From Dillenia suffruticosa (taxonomy: Eukaryota > Streptophyta > Magnoliopsida > Dilleniales > Dilleniaceae): a DNA stretch of 64,000 nt. Where the stretch lies: positions 28,447,056 to 28,511,055 of the forward strand of contig JAVTVX010000010.1 of the NCBI GenBank assembly GCA_033439265.1, given 5' to 3'. Position numbers and translations under genes: made by a program. Each line of letters opens with the position of its first letter. Positions within the stretch are counted from its first letter, which is position 1. The notes beneath the pieces are model-generated. The model ran no database searches. It was not told the origin of the DNA and saw nothing but the letters and a program-made list of their open reading frames with translations. Positions 24,507-36,607 of this stretch are shown piece by piece.

Positions 24507-24522
24507 AAAATATAGTTTCAAT

Positions 24523-25924
24523 AATATTTCTTGAAATTTGACGAAATTTGACGTGTGCCGAATTGCAATAATAAAAAATAACAATAAGGGGATATTTTAA
24601 TAATTATAATCTCCTTCTCTTGTCCCAAAATTCAGGGTTGAAATGTCATGTGTAATAAAAAAAATAAAAAATATAAGATTTCGAATTAAATTTCAATAAT
24701 TATTTTTATTATAGAAGGATTTGAATCTGAAGTCACCAGGTTGAAGAGGGAGTTTATATCACTAAATTGTCGCTTGAGGGCAAATTTCAACAATTTAAGG
24801 AACTAATAAATTTGACCTCCTAGTCCCCCACATTTATGTTTCTTAACTCACAAAATTATTTCATCTGTGAAAAGAAATTGAGTGACGCCCAAGATAAATG
24901 TGGCATTTGGTCCACAAGCTATAGGGGTTGATCAATCCATGTCATTTTTCATTTTTGATTGACATCAAGTCAACCATTTTCTTCCCACATAACAAGTTGT
25001 CCCTCCTGGACCTACCCGAAGAAATTTCCACCTGTTTTCTAGGACAAGATTTCCATTTTTGCCCATAATATTTTAAAGTTATTGGAACCAATCCAATAAA
25101 AACCACCTTAAAAGTTGGGACCCAATTCAGTAATTGCAATCCTTTTTTTAGTAGATCCATTTGACCCTATCAACTAGTTTCGACGCATTTTCTTCTCTAC
25201 ATTTATGCCTCATAATTAGTTTTAAAGTAGACGAATATGGTAATTAAAAATTATGTATACGATAAGCAATTTTTATAATTCAAATTTGCAAAGTTCATTT
25301 TTGGTCTTGCGCATTGTGTGTGGAACCAAGAAGGCGAGGAGAAAAATAGAAACAAAAAAAAATAAAATAAAATAAAATAAAGACGTAGTGCGGGCGAATG
25401 CGTGTAGGAAGGCCTAAAAGCATTCAGCGCAACTGGGAAAGGAGAAAGATATGGAAAATTCCAAAAAGGCCAAAAAAAAAAAGGAAAAATCAATCACGTG
25501 ACTCGTTTCACACACTCACTTCAACTCATTGTGTTTCATACGACTTCATGTCTCGCTGAAACGATGACTCTATACCCGTAATTTGCGGCCACTCGTGTTC
25601 CAAATCGAATGCTAACGAAATACAAATTTCATATTCAGACCCACATAGTAAAAAAAAAAAATAAAAAAAAAATGTAAATGAGTTAATCAACGCAACAAAA
25701 AAGGCTTCGTTATTATTCATGAAACTCTCTCCACCCTTTTTCTTAACCAAATAAATAATTTCAAATTTAAAAAATACTGACTTAACCCAAAAAACAAATC
25801 TAGCCAATGATCAACTTTTTTTCTTTTTTTTTTTATTTTTTATTTGCCATTGTTACAAAATTTGCCGAGAAAAATCGACAAGCAATGGCCAAAAACATCC
25901 TCTCTCTTCAAAACTTTCAAAACT
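24523..25924. other. Intergenic sequence and CRF 3' flank
   Basis: No gene recognised. The right-hand part, from about 25800, includes the presumed 3' UTR of the CRF gene on the minus strand. Confidence 0.4.
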
Positions 25925-26986
25925 TCAAAGTGCAACAAGCGGATCCGACGGACACAAGTCGCCAACGTCTTGGAAATAGTCGTCCACTTGCCAGAGATTT
26001 GAATCGAATTCATTTCCAGAAGAATTAAGAAACCCAAAGTCAAATTCCAAATCCAAATCCATCCGATCCGGAATCGCCAAATTATCGTCAAAATCCAGCG
26101 AAGGTGGCGCTTCAAAATTGAACATATCGTCCAGAAACGGCATATCTAAAGGCAGTAAATATTCTCCCGATATGTCGTACAAGTTCGCTTCAGTTTCTCC
26201 TACACACTCCTCTTGCACTGACCCGGATGACCCAGACCCAACCGGTTCAACCTCCTCCGGTTTACTCTCCACCACTTCCGGTTTAACAACTCGATTCGGT
26301 TCCGCTTCTTCGTTTGGTTGAGTCCTGAAATGAAGAACCGAAATCGGAGATGACAGATTATGAGACTGAGATTCCTCGGATGATTCACATTCCGTGGTGG
26401 AAACATTGACTTCCTGTCGAGGCGGCGGAGTTAAAAAGTTGGTTAAAGCGTCCGGTCCGCGAAGCTTGATAGCGGCGTTGTCGTAAACCATGGCGGCTTC
26501 TTCTGCTGTATCGTAAGTGCCCAACCAGAGACGTACACGCCGCTCGGGATCACGAATCTCGGCCGCCCATTTTCCCCAAGGCCGTTGTCTCACACCTCTG
26601 AATTTTCTGCCGTTGACTGAGGCCATAGAATTAACCGCCGGCCGACGAGGTTCGCCGGAGATGTTCGACTGGTTTCTCTTTTTGTTGTTCGAGGCTGTTG
26701 CAGTATTCTTGGGTGATCCGATTTCGATGTTGATTTCGTTGACGTACCTTTTCACGCGCCTTCTTGTGAGGAATAGGTCGTCTTCTTCGTCGCTCGATGA
26801 ATCGGTGGCGTCCGGATCAGTTACGGAGATCTGGACAAGTCTCGGTGTTGGGTCGCGTATTCGCCGGTGGATGTCGTCGTCGTCGGGGATGACCTGTTTG
26901 GGCTTGTGAGAGAGTTTTGTGTACTTCTTTGTAGCGCTCTTGTGCACGGTGTATTTGATCGGAGAGAAATAATTGTTTTCCATCAT
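25925..26986 (-). CDS. CRF-type AP2/ERF transcription factor (cytokinin response factor, ERF group VI)
   Basis: Intronless, 353 aa. A nuclear DNA-binding protein of a family that acts in cytokinin signalling and development and binds GCC-box-like sites. Residues about 46-66 ([20 protein letters not shown]) are the CRF domain diagnostic of group VI. The AP2 domain spans about 128-185 ([39 protein letters not shown]), with the Ala and Asp of the ERF subtype. Residues 212-218 (SSPISVL) fit the Ser-Pro phosphorylation motif seen after the AP2 domain in this group. A basic stretch (RRRVKR, about 75-80) may be a nuclear signal, and the acidic, aromatic C-terminus may activate transcription. The start is the first ATG of two in tandem. 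Which CRF number it corresponds to cannot be settled without a tree. Confidence 0.95.
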   Translation of the reverse strand: MMENNYFSPIKYTVHKSATKKYTKLSHKPKQVIPDDDDIHRRIRDPTPRLVQISVTDPDATDSSSDEEDDLFLTRRRVKRYVNEINIEIGSPKNTATASNNKKRNQSNISGEPRRPAVNSMASVNGRKFRGVRQRPWGKWAAEIRDPERRVRLWLGTYDTAEEAAMVYDNAAIKLRGPDALTNFLTPPPRQEVNVSTTECESSEESQSHNLSSPISVLHFRTQPNEEAEPNRVVKPEVVESKPEEVEPVGSGSSGSVQEECVGETEANLYDISGEYLLPLDMPFLDDMFNFEAPPSLDFDDNLAIPDRMDLDLEFDFGFLNSSGNEFDSNLWQVDDYFQDVGDLCPSDPLVAL

Positions 26987-27600
26987 TTATCTACTCTATG
27001 AGACTGTTTCAGGCTCTGCTATTTATTAGCATTGAAAGGGGAAACTAAAGGAGAAAAAATATAAAAGACACTCGATAGAAGCGAATAAAGAGTTTTTTGT
27101 TGGGGAAAAGCTAAAGAACAATCAAAGAGAAGCTTAGACAAATCTGCTACAAAAGATGTCAAAAGTTAAATTCCTCCGGAAAGTCGTCGACAACACCCGC
27201 GATGAAAATCGGAGAGAGGAAAAGTATTCGTATGTAAATCAATGGAAGAATTAGGAGAAAGCCACCGGTTTTAAGAAGGATACAAGGGAAAAAAAAGGTA
27301 AGTGAATAACTCTGGTAGATTTCGATACTTGGGCGTACGAAATCAAAAACGCTCTTGTGTATTTGTTTTCTTTGAAGAAAAGACCTTTTCTCTTTCCTCT
27401 TTTCTAACTTTCCTGCTCTCAACTAATTTCCGATGGGTTTCCGGTCGGACAAAGAGGTTTATAAGCAATATAGAGAGACAGAGGTTTTAGAGAGAGAGAG
27501 GAGTGTTCGATTGTGAGGAAGACCAAAAACACTGAAATTGCTATTTTATAGGATCCCACAGCCGAAATTGGAAGGCGCAATCTTCAATGTTTCATTTACT
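26987..27600 (-). promoter_or_regulatory. 5' leader and core promoter of the CRF gene
   Basis: A TATA-box candidate reads TATAAA on the minus strand (27458-27463), about 470 bp before the start codon, implying a long leader of about 440 nt. The apparent open frame at 27159-27422 begins with TTG, not ATG, so I do not call it an upstream ORF. Confidence 0.5.
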
Positions 27601-27699
27601 TAATTTTTTATTCATCACTTCTATTTCTTATTAAAAAAAAAAAAAGAAAGAAAAGAAAATATCTCTCTCTTTCTATTTCTACTTATCTCTGTTTTTCTT

Positions 27700-27900
27700 C
27701 TTTGTGCTGTGACCGGTCGGTTTGGTCCGGAAATACCGGCGATACCAATGAATCTCATCGGGCTGCCGCATCCGTAAGATTTTATAGGATTTCGACACTT
27801 GGAAAAAAAGGGTCCCACAAAAAAGTTGGGTCCAATCGGACGGTGCTGAGTCGGCAGATACGTGTATCTCAAAGTCCGTGTGACCGGTCACGTGAGACCC
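27700..27900. promoter_or_regulatory. Distal promoter motif cluster of CRF: palindrome, G-box and DRE-like core
   Basis: GTGACCGGTC occurs twice: at 27709, and at 27880 within the perfect 12-bp palindrome GTGACCGGTCAC (27880-27891). The second overlaps a CACGTG G-box (27889-27894). GTCGGCA at 27850 is a dehydration/cold-response core (TGCCGAC on the other strand). The cluster is more GC-rich than its flanks and lies about 700-900 bp upstream of the CRF start. Function is inferred. Confidence 0.45.
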
Positions 27901-28020
27901 ACAATGCTCAATTTGTCCACCTCTACTTTGACCATGTTCCAGCCACACTTAACTTTTTTGGCTTCCCATTTAACACTTATTACTTACACCTACGCTCTCC
28001 AGATCAATGGTAATTCTTGA

Positions 28021-30219
28021 TGCATTCGAGGATATTTCAGTCACGCCATTTGTTGTTTCTTTCACCCTTCTGGCATTAGTTGCCTTTTAACAAAAAAAAT
28101 TTATTTATTTTTTTGCTATCTTAGAAAAAATTTGAATAACAATTACCTTTATTTACATAAATTAGTATTTTTGCAAATAACTTCAGTGTACAATGTTCAT
28201 TATCAGAATATTTGGTTGGTCCTATTAAACTTACAAAAATAATATTAATCTATGTACAACGTTTATTTTCAAAAAATGTAAAACTACATTGAATTTAAAC
28301 ATGCACGTAACTGCAGTTTTAATTTTTTTTTATCTTTTTATTTTTTTTTTTTTAATTTTACTTTTTTATAGCTAGGCTAACGTGGCGGGCAACCTAGGTT
28401 TCCCCGCTATTTATAATTCGGTTTTGTACGTGTCTGGATTTGTTTCGTTTTCCCAGTTCCTACCATCGAAAAACTATAAATTTAAACGTAAGGATAGAGC
28501 GCGTGTATTCCACTCTCTTTTTTATGAGTTAATTGACGGAGTTGGTTTAATTCACCCAGTGTAGCGTTTTACACGCTCTTGTTCGAGATTGGGATTGAGC
28601 GTCTCTTATCCACCGGCTATCACCCCGTAATTGTCCTTCCCATTTGGTTCCGGTAAAAATCATTTTTTTCCCTAAACGAAGGAAAAAATAATTTATATAT
28701 TTTCATTTTTTACCGTCCAAACAACACATTTCACTCGTGATTCGCCGTTGCATTCGGCTCACGCGTGATGACCATCGTGATCACTTTGCATTAGTTGTCA
28801 TATTTTTGAATTTTGGGATTTTTAAAAAGAATTTTGATTTGGAGGAAAAAGTGGAAAATTATTATTTCCATCCGGACCTTAACTCTTAGTTTCTACTTTC
28901 TCAACCCCAAATCAAAACCAGCTATATATATATATCAAAGATTTTCCTGGATTCAAATATTTACTTTTACAAAATAAAAGAAAGTAGAAGCAATTGCATT
29001 TTCTCCGAATATAACAACTTTCTTTGCAGTGTACAACTCATAATATTATTTTCTTCCTTTTTTGGGCATTAAATCTTCCCTCTATTTCAAATTAAATATT
29101 TTATTTCCTTATCAAAATTTCATTCAAAAACCGAGACTTCCTCAAAAAAAGTATGTCTCAAATTGTTGAATGTTTTGGAACATAGAATTAAATAAATTCT
29201 AAAAATGAAAACTAGGATTAGGTGCCATGGAACATGGCTCCGGTGAAATGCGCAAACAAACAATGAACATTGATTTATTTTTTTATTTTTCGTGATTTTT
29301 ACCTAATTTTCATTGATTTTTTAAATTTCCCAACTTGAATTAACTGCAATTCATGAACTACTGCTCATTGATTTTAATCTTTTTTTGGTATATCTGTATA
29401 TTTATGTGAGGTCAAGACATTAATAATGGGACTTATTAAGGTCGACAGGAGCTCCTTGTATAACTTGGGCTTCAAGCTACATCCAAACATTCCTAAAACA
29501 TTGTATTTTTAAAAAAAAAAAAAAATCACCCATTTGGATTCAATTAAATCAAATTCAAATCATATTATTTTCTTAAAAAACAAATATCTCACCGCACTTA
29601 TTTTTATTTTATACAAAATTTAAATTCAAAATTTTATTTAAAAGATCTCCGTATATAATATTTGGACTCGAGATCTTATCCAATATTAGTGTGGAGTAAA
29701 ATTTTTATTCTATTTATTTTTTTTATACATAATAATTAAATTTGAGATTATAGTTAAAAAGTAACAACGGTCAAACTAATGGACCAACCAAGAATTGGTC
29801 TAAAACATTGTACCAAACAAACACGCCGTCTCACTTGTTTCTTTGGGCGCAAGTTTCTTTGACGTTGTACTAACTACATTAATTTGTTCATTTTAAAAAA
29901 AGAAAATTACATTAATTTGCTATTTCGTACTCCCAATAAATGGGGAAGATCAAAATCAAAAACGAGAAAAACTAGTAATGTTTTCCAAATAAAACCGACC
30001 ATTATTTGTATCTTTTTATTTAAAATTTTAAATAATTAAATTTCAAATTCAAAAAAGTAATTCTAGATATAATTAGTAAAATTAAAAGACGATAAGCATC
30101 AAACATTATATAAATGTAACACTGTTAATTAATTACTTAAAACTTATATAAGGTACTCCCATTATTTGTATCATTTAACCAATGTTACTTAAAACATTAA
30201 CATTATTTAACGAATACTT
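28021..30219. other. Gene-free AT-rich intergenic sequence
   Basis: A short GC-richer patch at 28375-28780 has no coding structure. The rest is AT-rich with no recognised repeat. Confidence 0.35.
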
Positions 30220-30385
30220 GTTGGCATAAATGGGTGGGTATTTTCGTCCCTTAATCATATTGGAGGTTTGATTCACCCTAAATATAAAAAAAATAATATT
30301 GGGAGATCTATCCTCAGTCAGACCCTACAACAATTGATCTAAATTAGTTAAGGCAAAACTTCAGACACCGGATGATGATCAAATC
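30220..30385 (+). mobile_element. SINE (family A), diverged
   Basis: Carries CCCTTAATCATATTGGAGG, ATTGGGAGATCTATCCTC, AGACCCTACAACAATTGATC and ACACCGGATGATGATC, the order seen in the family. Confidence 0.55.
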
Positions 30386-31234
30386 AAGGTAATAAAAAAT
30401 GTTGCTATCATTTATGTCACGCTAAAAGTCATTTAAAAATATACTTAAATATGACGTCACAAATACCCCTCGTTTGTATTAGCCAAGTACTCATAATTTT
30501 CTTTTAGAGAGAGAGAGAAAATTCCTTGCATGACGCAAAAAAAAAAAGAAAAAAAATCTCCGAAGTTATGCGAAGATCTTTTGAAGCTGCCACACAACTG
30601 GTTGTCTAGATGTCGTCCCATGATTGGTTGTTGACCAATCGCCATCACAGGCGGGTTCTTCCTACTCATGGAAAATTTTCGGCAGCCGATTTGTTTCTTA
30701 CTTGATATTGGTTTTAGTTATCATCGGCTTGTTAGTTAGGTTTTTATGGTTTGAACCATTCTGTGCTGTTTTGATCGAAAACGTCAGTCATAGGTTTTTG
30801 TTAGCCGAACTTAGTCACGTACAAGGTGTCAATCCGTGCGTGTGGCATATGAAAATGTAAGGGATGATTCCAGCATAGCAGGGTTTTAATTGTATCACAA
30901 GCTGACATGTTGTCATGTGAATTGTGATAGCAATGCCAATGCCTTGGACATTACGTCTTACATTTTGATGAAAAATAAATGATCATGGTGAGTTGCTTTT
31001 AATTCTTGGGATGAACCAAAGAGTAACCTGACAAAATAAGACTAAAGTTATAGTAAATTAAAAATAAAAAAGAAAGAAAATTTAAACCTAAGAGAGTCGT
31101 GTAAATCAAAAAAGTTACATGTTAAACAAACCACCATTCATCATTCCATGGTAGACCGTTTTAATTTGAAGATTGATATAAGTGTTTGGTTATTTATTCG
31201 AAATCAGTAAGAACAAATTTTATCAATTTTTTAA

Positions 31235-31400
31235 ATTTGAACGATCGAATACTCTATTCTCTTAATCAAAGATCTCGAGTTCGAGATCTAAGAATGACAA
31301 AAAAGGATTTGGGAGAATCAACTCCTAAAATGAGTCTTACAGTACTCGAATCGAATTAATCAACTAAAATCCAGATACCGATGATGAAAACAAAAAAAAA
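31235..31400 (+). mobile_element. SINE (family A), well preserved
   Basis: Box-B-like CTCGAGTTCGAGATCT, then GGGAGAATCAACTCCTAAAA, ACTCGAATCGAATTAATCAA, ATCCAGATACCGATGATGAA and a poly(A) tail. Flanks resemble each other weakly. Confidence 0.75.
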
Positions 31401-32296
31401 GTATGATCAAATTTTTATAAATATTTCTTTCTTTGTTATTATTATACATTAAAATATAAAATCTATAAATATAATATCTAAAATTTTAAAAATAATTAAA
31501 TAAATTTAATCTTATATAAAAATTAAACAAATTCTAAAAAAGAGAGATCGAGAAATGGAAAGTCTGGCATTTGTTCTTATTAATGCAAGAGGCGTAAAAT
31601 AGCAAAAAAAAAAAATCTAAAAATAATCCGAAAATAGTTTTTGAAGAGTCAAAACTAAGAATTATCACTCATGAATTATCGGTTGATATTCCATCAGCTC
31701 TTAACTCATCACCAAACATCCTTTTTTTAGCCGTCAAAAAAGTCAATAATAAAAAAAAAAAAAAATCCCGTTTGAACTTAACTCATTTTCAACAAATGAT
31801 TTTGGCAAATCTCTCTCTCAAAATATCAATTCCATATATATATATAATAATTTTCTTTTGTTTATATTTTACGTGTCACTTTTTCAATTACAGTTGGTAT
31901 TATTAAAATAAACAATATTCAAATATGCAGTTGCTAGATGCATTTACTCAAATGGTTGGCTATAACTAAACTGTTCGTCTGGTAACATAAAACTCAAATG
32001 AACAATAATATCATGACATATTAACCCAACCATTGGAAAAATTTTTAGAAAAATAATTCTTGAAAAAAATTAATTCATTATCACAATGATTTTCCATAAA
32101 ACAAACAAATCCTAAATTATCCACAATTGAGACAATGGATGCATGTTTACAGCCCTTGAGAATCTGGGTGTGTAGTAAGAGTACAAATATCACTTTCAAT
32201 TATTTTGTAAATTTGAACTTGGATATTAAAAATGGATGCTGTTTGATGAATGTAGTCAGCCAGTTTTATTTGACGCTTTTATTAAATTGGTCCCGC

Positions 32297-32322
32297 GGGG
32301 GGGGGGGGGTGTGGGGGGTGGG
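32297..32322 (+). repeat. G-rich tract
   Basis: A run of about 13 G, then GTGGGGGGTGGG. It is capable of G-quadruplex formation and sits in gene-free DNA just left of a SINE. Confidence 0.7.
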
Positions 32323-32387
32323 AACCTCAACAAGGTTACGCCTGACCCATAGTGACCATAGTGCCAACAAATTCAATGGTACACACC

Positions 32388-32584
32388 AACACTCGGCGTA
32401 AATAGAGAGAATATTTTTATCTCTTAATTAGGTCGGGAGTTTTACTTCGTTTAGATACGAAAAAAATAATATTAGAAAATCTCTCTCTCAAATAAGACTT
32501 GATAGTTAGATCGATTCGAATTAATCAAAATAAAATTTCGAATATCGAACGGTAATTTAACCATAGGACGAAAAAAAAAAATAA
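32388..32584 (+). mobile_element. SINE (family A) with target-site duplication
   Basis: TCAATGGTACAC repeated at 32373-32384 and 32585-32596, with neighbouring bases also similar. The body shows ATCTCTTAATTAGG, CGATTCGAATTAATCAAAAT and GAATATCGAACGG, then an A-run. Confidence 0.8.
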
Positions 32585-32754
32585 TCAATGGTACACGCCC
32601 AATGAATCAACACGCAAGCATCGCCAAGACTCCCAAACACTCAACCGAAACATGATCCCCTTAAACGCCGCACAACGTGGTTGTCAAATTATTTTCAATA
32701 CACTTAGCTAAAAGTGGAAATAGCCTCGAGATCATGGGTCAGAGGGCAAACATT

Positions 32755-32870
32755 AATGCAACGAATGGGATACTCCCTTGGTGATCTTAAAGTCACGTGT
32801 TCGAAACATGAAAATAAGCTATTTACAAAAATATAAGGAGATTTTTTCCTTATCACATATTAAATTGGGG
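32755..32870 (+). repeat. Possible tRNA-like SINE head
   Basis: GGGATACTCCCTTGGTGATC followed after about 10 bp by the box-B-like CGTGTTCGAAACATG resembles a pol III promoter. No tail or duplication was found, so the element is uncertain. Confidence 0.3.
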
Positions 32871-33616
32871 AGTATTTTATGTACTGCACGAGACCATTTT
32901 ACTCTGTGCTAAAAGTGATCTAAATCGAATTCCCCGGCATCTAAATTGGGTCGCAATTGGGTCGCAACTTAGTAGTAGGTACTAGGTCACCCATGTACAT
33001 CCCTTAACCCCTATAAAAATTTCAGGATATTGCATTGTATAACGAATATCTCTTCCTAACACCTTAATTATTGATGAGTTGCGCCTGGATCTTCACTTGA
33101 GGTGGAACAAGTTTCCTTCTTCCTCCAATTCCACCTCAAAGTCCGCTGTATAACTGCCCTCTCCTCACTCCCTAGTATGTCCTACTAGTTTCTACGAAGA
33201 CGGACGTGCAAGTGTGATGGTGGGTTCTGATTTCCTACCTGTGTTTTCTACGGTCATATTTTCCATTGCATTTGGTGCACTTTGAGACGTTGATTCCTTC
33301 CCATTTCAACTATTGTAAATTCCACAATCATTTTTATATTCCATTTTAGGATGTTTATTTTCTCTATTTTCCGTTTTCTATTCTCCTTTTGGTTCATCTC
33401 CTTTCAATTTTGGGTTTTAACATTTCTTGTTTCTTTTTCATGTTGCGTGACATCGTGCTTCCATTTTACTTTGCACGCCACAGTGTTCCACACAGAGGAT
33501 ATGAATTTATATATGTATATATATATATATCTCTTGATTAAAGGAGTTCGCTTTTCTCTTAAGTCACTATCAACAAAAAATGAATACTTAACAAGAATAA
33601 CGCAATAAATTTGCAA

Positions 33617-33622
<6 letters not shown>

Positions 33623-33694
<72 letters not shown>
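33623..33694. repeat. Compound microsatellite (TA)18(GA)18
   Basis: Eighteen TA units pass directly into about eighteen GA units. A likely hypervariable marker; no gene adjoins it. Confidence 0.95.
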
Positions 33695-33701
<7 letters not shown>

Positions 33702-34899
33702 GTGCACCGGATGGTTTTAGTCAACCTTATTATATCTCACTAGAAAGAATTTTTCCAAACTCAATTATGTCAGCACACGATGTTAAAGTATATAGGTAAT
33801 AAAATTCATTACTCTAACAAATCTACTCTAACAAATCCTTGGAATGAAGTTTTAAAAGATAGAGAGAGAGAGAGATTGTTGGTCGTATGACTTGAGCGAA
33901 GACAAATTAAAGTAGATATAAGGGACAGTGACCCTCCTATTGAGCCAATTGATCTATTAAGGCCATAAACAAAAGACGAATGCGGAAGTACACCACATTG
34001 GACAAATCACCGGATGGTCTTACCAAAAATTATATAATATAAATCAAATTGTATTCATCGTTTTTGGTGGCATTACTAGAAGGAAGACACTGGGGAAGAA
34101 GTCAATAAGCAACAAGCCCAAGAAGATGTTTTCTTTGATTCTCTAGTTATTACTCTCTGCCAGTCACTTGCCCCCAGCATCAACCCCTAGACCAAGCCCT
34201 TGATTCGAGTGATTTACCAGCTAATCATGCCCGTTATGATTTGACCAAAGAGGGTTTCAGTGCATGAACTTGTTTTGGTTCTTGAACACAAGCATCTCAG
34301 CTACCTCCTACAGTAGATCCACTTCCATTTATCTATTACCCTTCGGGCATACAAATTTGTTAGGGATGGAAGCTTCATCATTAGAATTACAACCGATGAA
34401 ATATGGATTTCTTCCTCCAATCTCCAATCTAAAGTTCTATTTTGCCTTTTCATGGACAAAATGTTGTTAAATTCAAGCAAGCATATTCTTGTTAACTTTA
34501 AAGTTGGCCTTTTTCATGCCACGACATGGCCATCAATGTGTCTGCTCCATTCCGTACATGGAATTATTAACTTAAAAATATAAATTATTTTTATTTTAAA
34601 ATTATAAATTATTTTTAATTAAAAAATTTTATCCACTTACATTAATATCATGTAATACATTCGAATTTCTTTAACTGAAAATAATTTATACGTAAATTTG
34701 AGTGACACTGATATGATACGAATGTTATATTCTGACATAAACAATCAAACTCTTTTAATTAAAAATAATTTTAAAATAAAAAATATTTATATTTTTAACA
34801 CACCGAGTCGAATTTTTCAGATAGATGCCAAAAACTTGGTACCGAAGGGCAAAAGTATGTTAATTGGTTTTTTTTTTAAGTGACGGTGAAGAAAGCTAT
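33695..34899. other. Gene-free intergenic sequence
   Basis: 34080-34520 has a more mixed base composition, but its frames are broken and I recognise no domain. Confidence 0.3.
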
Positions 34900-35068
34900 A
34901 TTTTTATTTTTTTTGTTTTTACCATCGATATTCAGATTTTACCCGATTAATTCAGTTCAATCACTATGAAATCTATTTTAGACGTTGATTCTCTCAAATT
35001 ATTTTTCATCATTCTCATTCAAATTCGAGATCTCTAATTAAGGAGTAGAATGCACAATCATTCAAATC
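34900..35068 (-). mobile_element. SINE (family A)
   Basis: Reverse copy: poly-T tail at 34901-34920, ACCATCGATATTCAGATTTT, CCCGATTAATTCAGTTCAAT, ACGTTGATTCTCTCAAATTA and the box-B complement TTCAAATTCGAGATCTC. Confidence 0.75.
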
Positions 35069-35747
35069 AAAAGAATTTTGTAAGAAGAAGAACTTTATAA
35101 TAATTTAGGACGCTAATAATGATATTACTGAGGCAGGGAAGAGAGAGAAAGAGGGTGACTTAATTAATCCCAAGGTTTCTCTAAATTTTAATTTTAACCC
35201 CCAAATATAAAAAAGAACAAGATGTATCCTGAAAAGATGGGCCACCGTTCACAGCCCATCTGATTATGGCGTTGGTCTTCGTAACAAACAAAAACAACTT
35301 CAAGCTCGAATTTTGATGTCAACACAATTAAAAGATACCACCCACTCCACTTCAAAAAATCATAGACCCAAATAATAAACATATAATTCTTTTTAGTATA
35401 ATAAAAATCTAAATCCTAAAATTTACAACAAAAAAAAAAAGATATTCATATTAAAACTATATTTAACCTAATTTGTTTCATTAAAGATTCTTATTTTTTC
35501 TTATAAATTAGTATGAAAAAATAAAAGTTACTAAATTCATATTCATTTGATTATGTATGTATGAAAATTTGTAATATTTGGAATTGTTAGTGATAATTTT
35601 GTCAACTCATACTTTTGTTATAAAAAAAAAAGGGCCATACAGCGGATAAACAAAATCTCCTATTAGAAGCTTCTCATTTTTCTTTTCTATTTTCTATATT
35701 TAAAAAAATCAACTTTTTTAAATTGTTTTTTTTTTAATTGTTTGATT

Positions 35748-35944
35748 TTATTAGAATATATTATGAGAATATTTGATTTTGTTAGAAAATATTTAATTTT
35801 TTTATTTTTATATTTTCATATTTTTAATAATGAATTTTCTACATAAATTCAACATATTGTAATATTTTATTAGAAACAATAGATTATTGGGATTTTATAT
35901 TTTTATTATTACTTTTTCGTCTTTAACATATTATTAGAGCCATG
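35748..35944 (+). mobile_element. LTR-retrotransposon LTR fragment plus primer-binding-site relic (copy 1)
   Basis: Begins TTATTAGAATATATTATGAG and ends CTTTAACA, followed at once by TATTATTAGAGCCATG. That resembles the TGGTATCAGAGC initiator-Met primer-binding site placed right after plant LTRs. It is matched by a second copy about 70 bp downstream. Confidence 0.6.
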
Positions 35945-36013
35945 TTCATAAAACACTTATCATTTTTTTTTAAATTCAAATAATTTTTATTATACTAAAA
36001 TGAGTTTGAGGGG

Positions 36014-36186
36014 ATATTAGAATATATTATAAGAATATTTAAATTCTTTTTATTTTTACATTTTCATATTTGTAACAATAAATTTTATATATAAATTCAA
36101 AATATTACAATATTTTATTAGAAACTACAAATTAGCGTTTTATTTTTTATATTATTTTTCTATCTTTAACGTGATATCAGAGTTAT
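36014..36186 (+). mobile_element. LTR-retrotransposon LTR fragment plus primer-binding-site relic (copy 2)
   Basis: Starts ATATTAGAATATATTATAAG and runs parallel to copy 1 (AATATTTAAATTCTTTTTA; CAATATTTTATTAGAAACTA). It ends CTTTAACG, followed by TGATATCAGAGTTA, a better-preserved tRNA-Met primer-binding site. Confidence 0.6.
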
Positions 36187-36400
36187 TTTTAAACATCTTT
36201 AATAGGTTTAAACTTTTAGTTTTAAATTGAAAAAAAAAAATATAGGCCAAATATGTAATAACTTCTCATCCCAAGGGACTTCAAAACCAAACAACTCTAT
36301 AGGTTGATGAAATTTTAATTTGGCTATAAAATTTTGCAAGTCTCCAAATGTTGCTAATTACTGGTTTATACTTGGGCAGATATATACTTTTATATATTTC

Positions 36401-36591
36401 TTTTTTTTTTTATACTATACCAACCGATATTCGAGTTATACTCTGACTAATTTGGTATGAAACTTCCGGTGACTCATTTAGGGGACTACCATTCCAACGT
36501 AGTGTGTTCCATACTCAAGTTACCAATCGAATTTGAGATCTTGATTGAGAGATCTATAGCAATATCTCACTAGATCAACTCACTGTTTGTG
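36401..36591 (-). mobile_element. SINE (family A) with perfect 16-bp target-site duplication
   Basis: TACTTTTATATATTTC occurs exactly at 36385-36400 and 36592-36607. Read on the minus strand, the 191-bp insert has a box-A-like GTTGATCTAGTGAGATATTG, the box-B-like TCTCAAATTCGATTGG, the conserved body and a 3' poly(A). This is the cleanest delimited member of the family here. Confidence 0.9.
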
Positions 36592-36607
36592 TACTTTTAT
36601 ATATTTC

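Noticed and set aside
26118..26909. Open frames on the plus strand across the CRF gene
   Set aside because: Shadows of the CRF coding sequence; no independent domain.
27159..27422. Possible 87-codon upstream ORF in the CRF leader
   Set aside because: The frame begins with TTG, not ATG, and shows only low-complexity hydrophobic codons.
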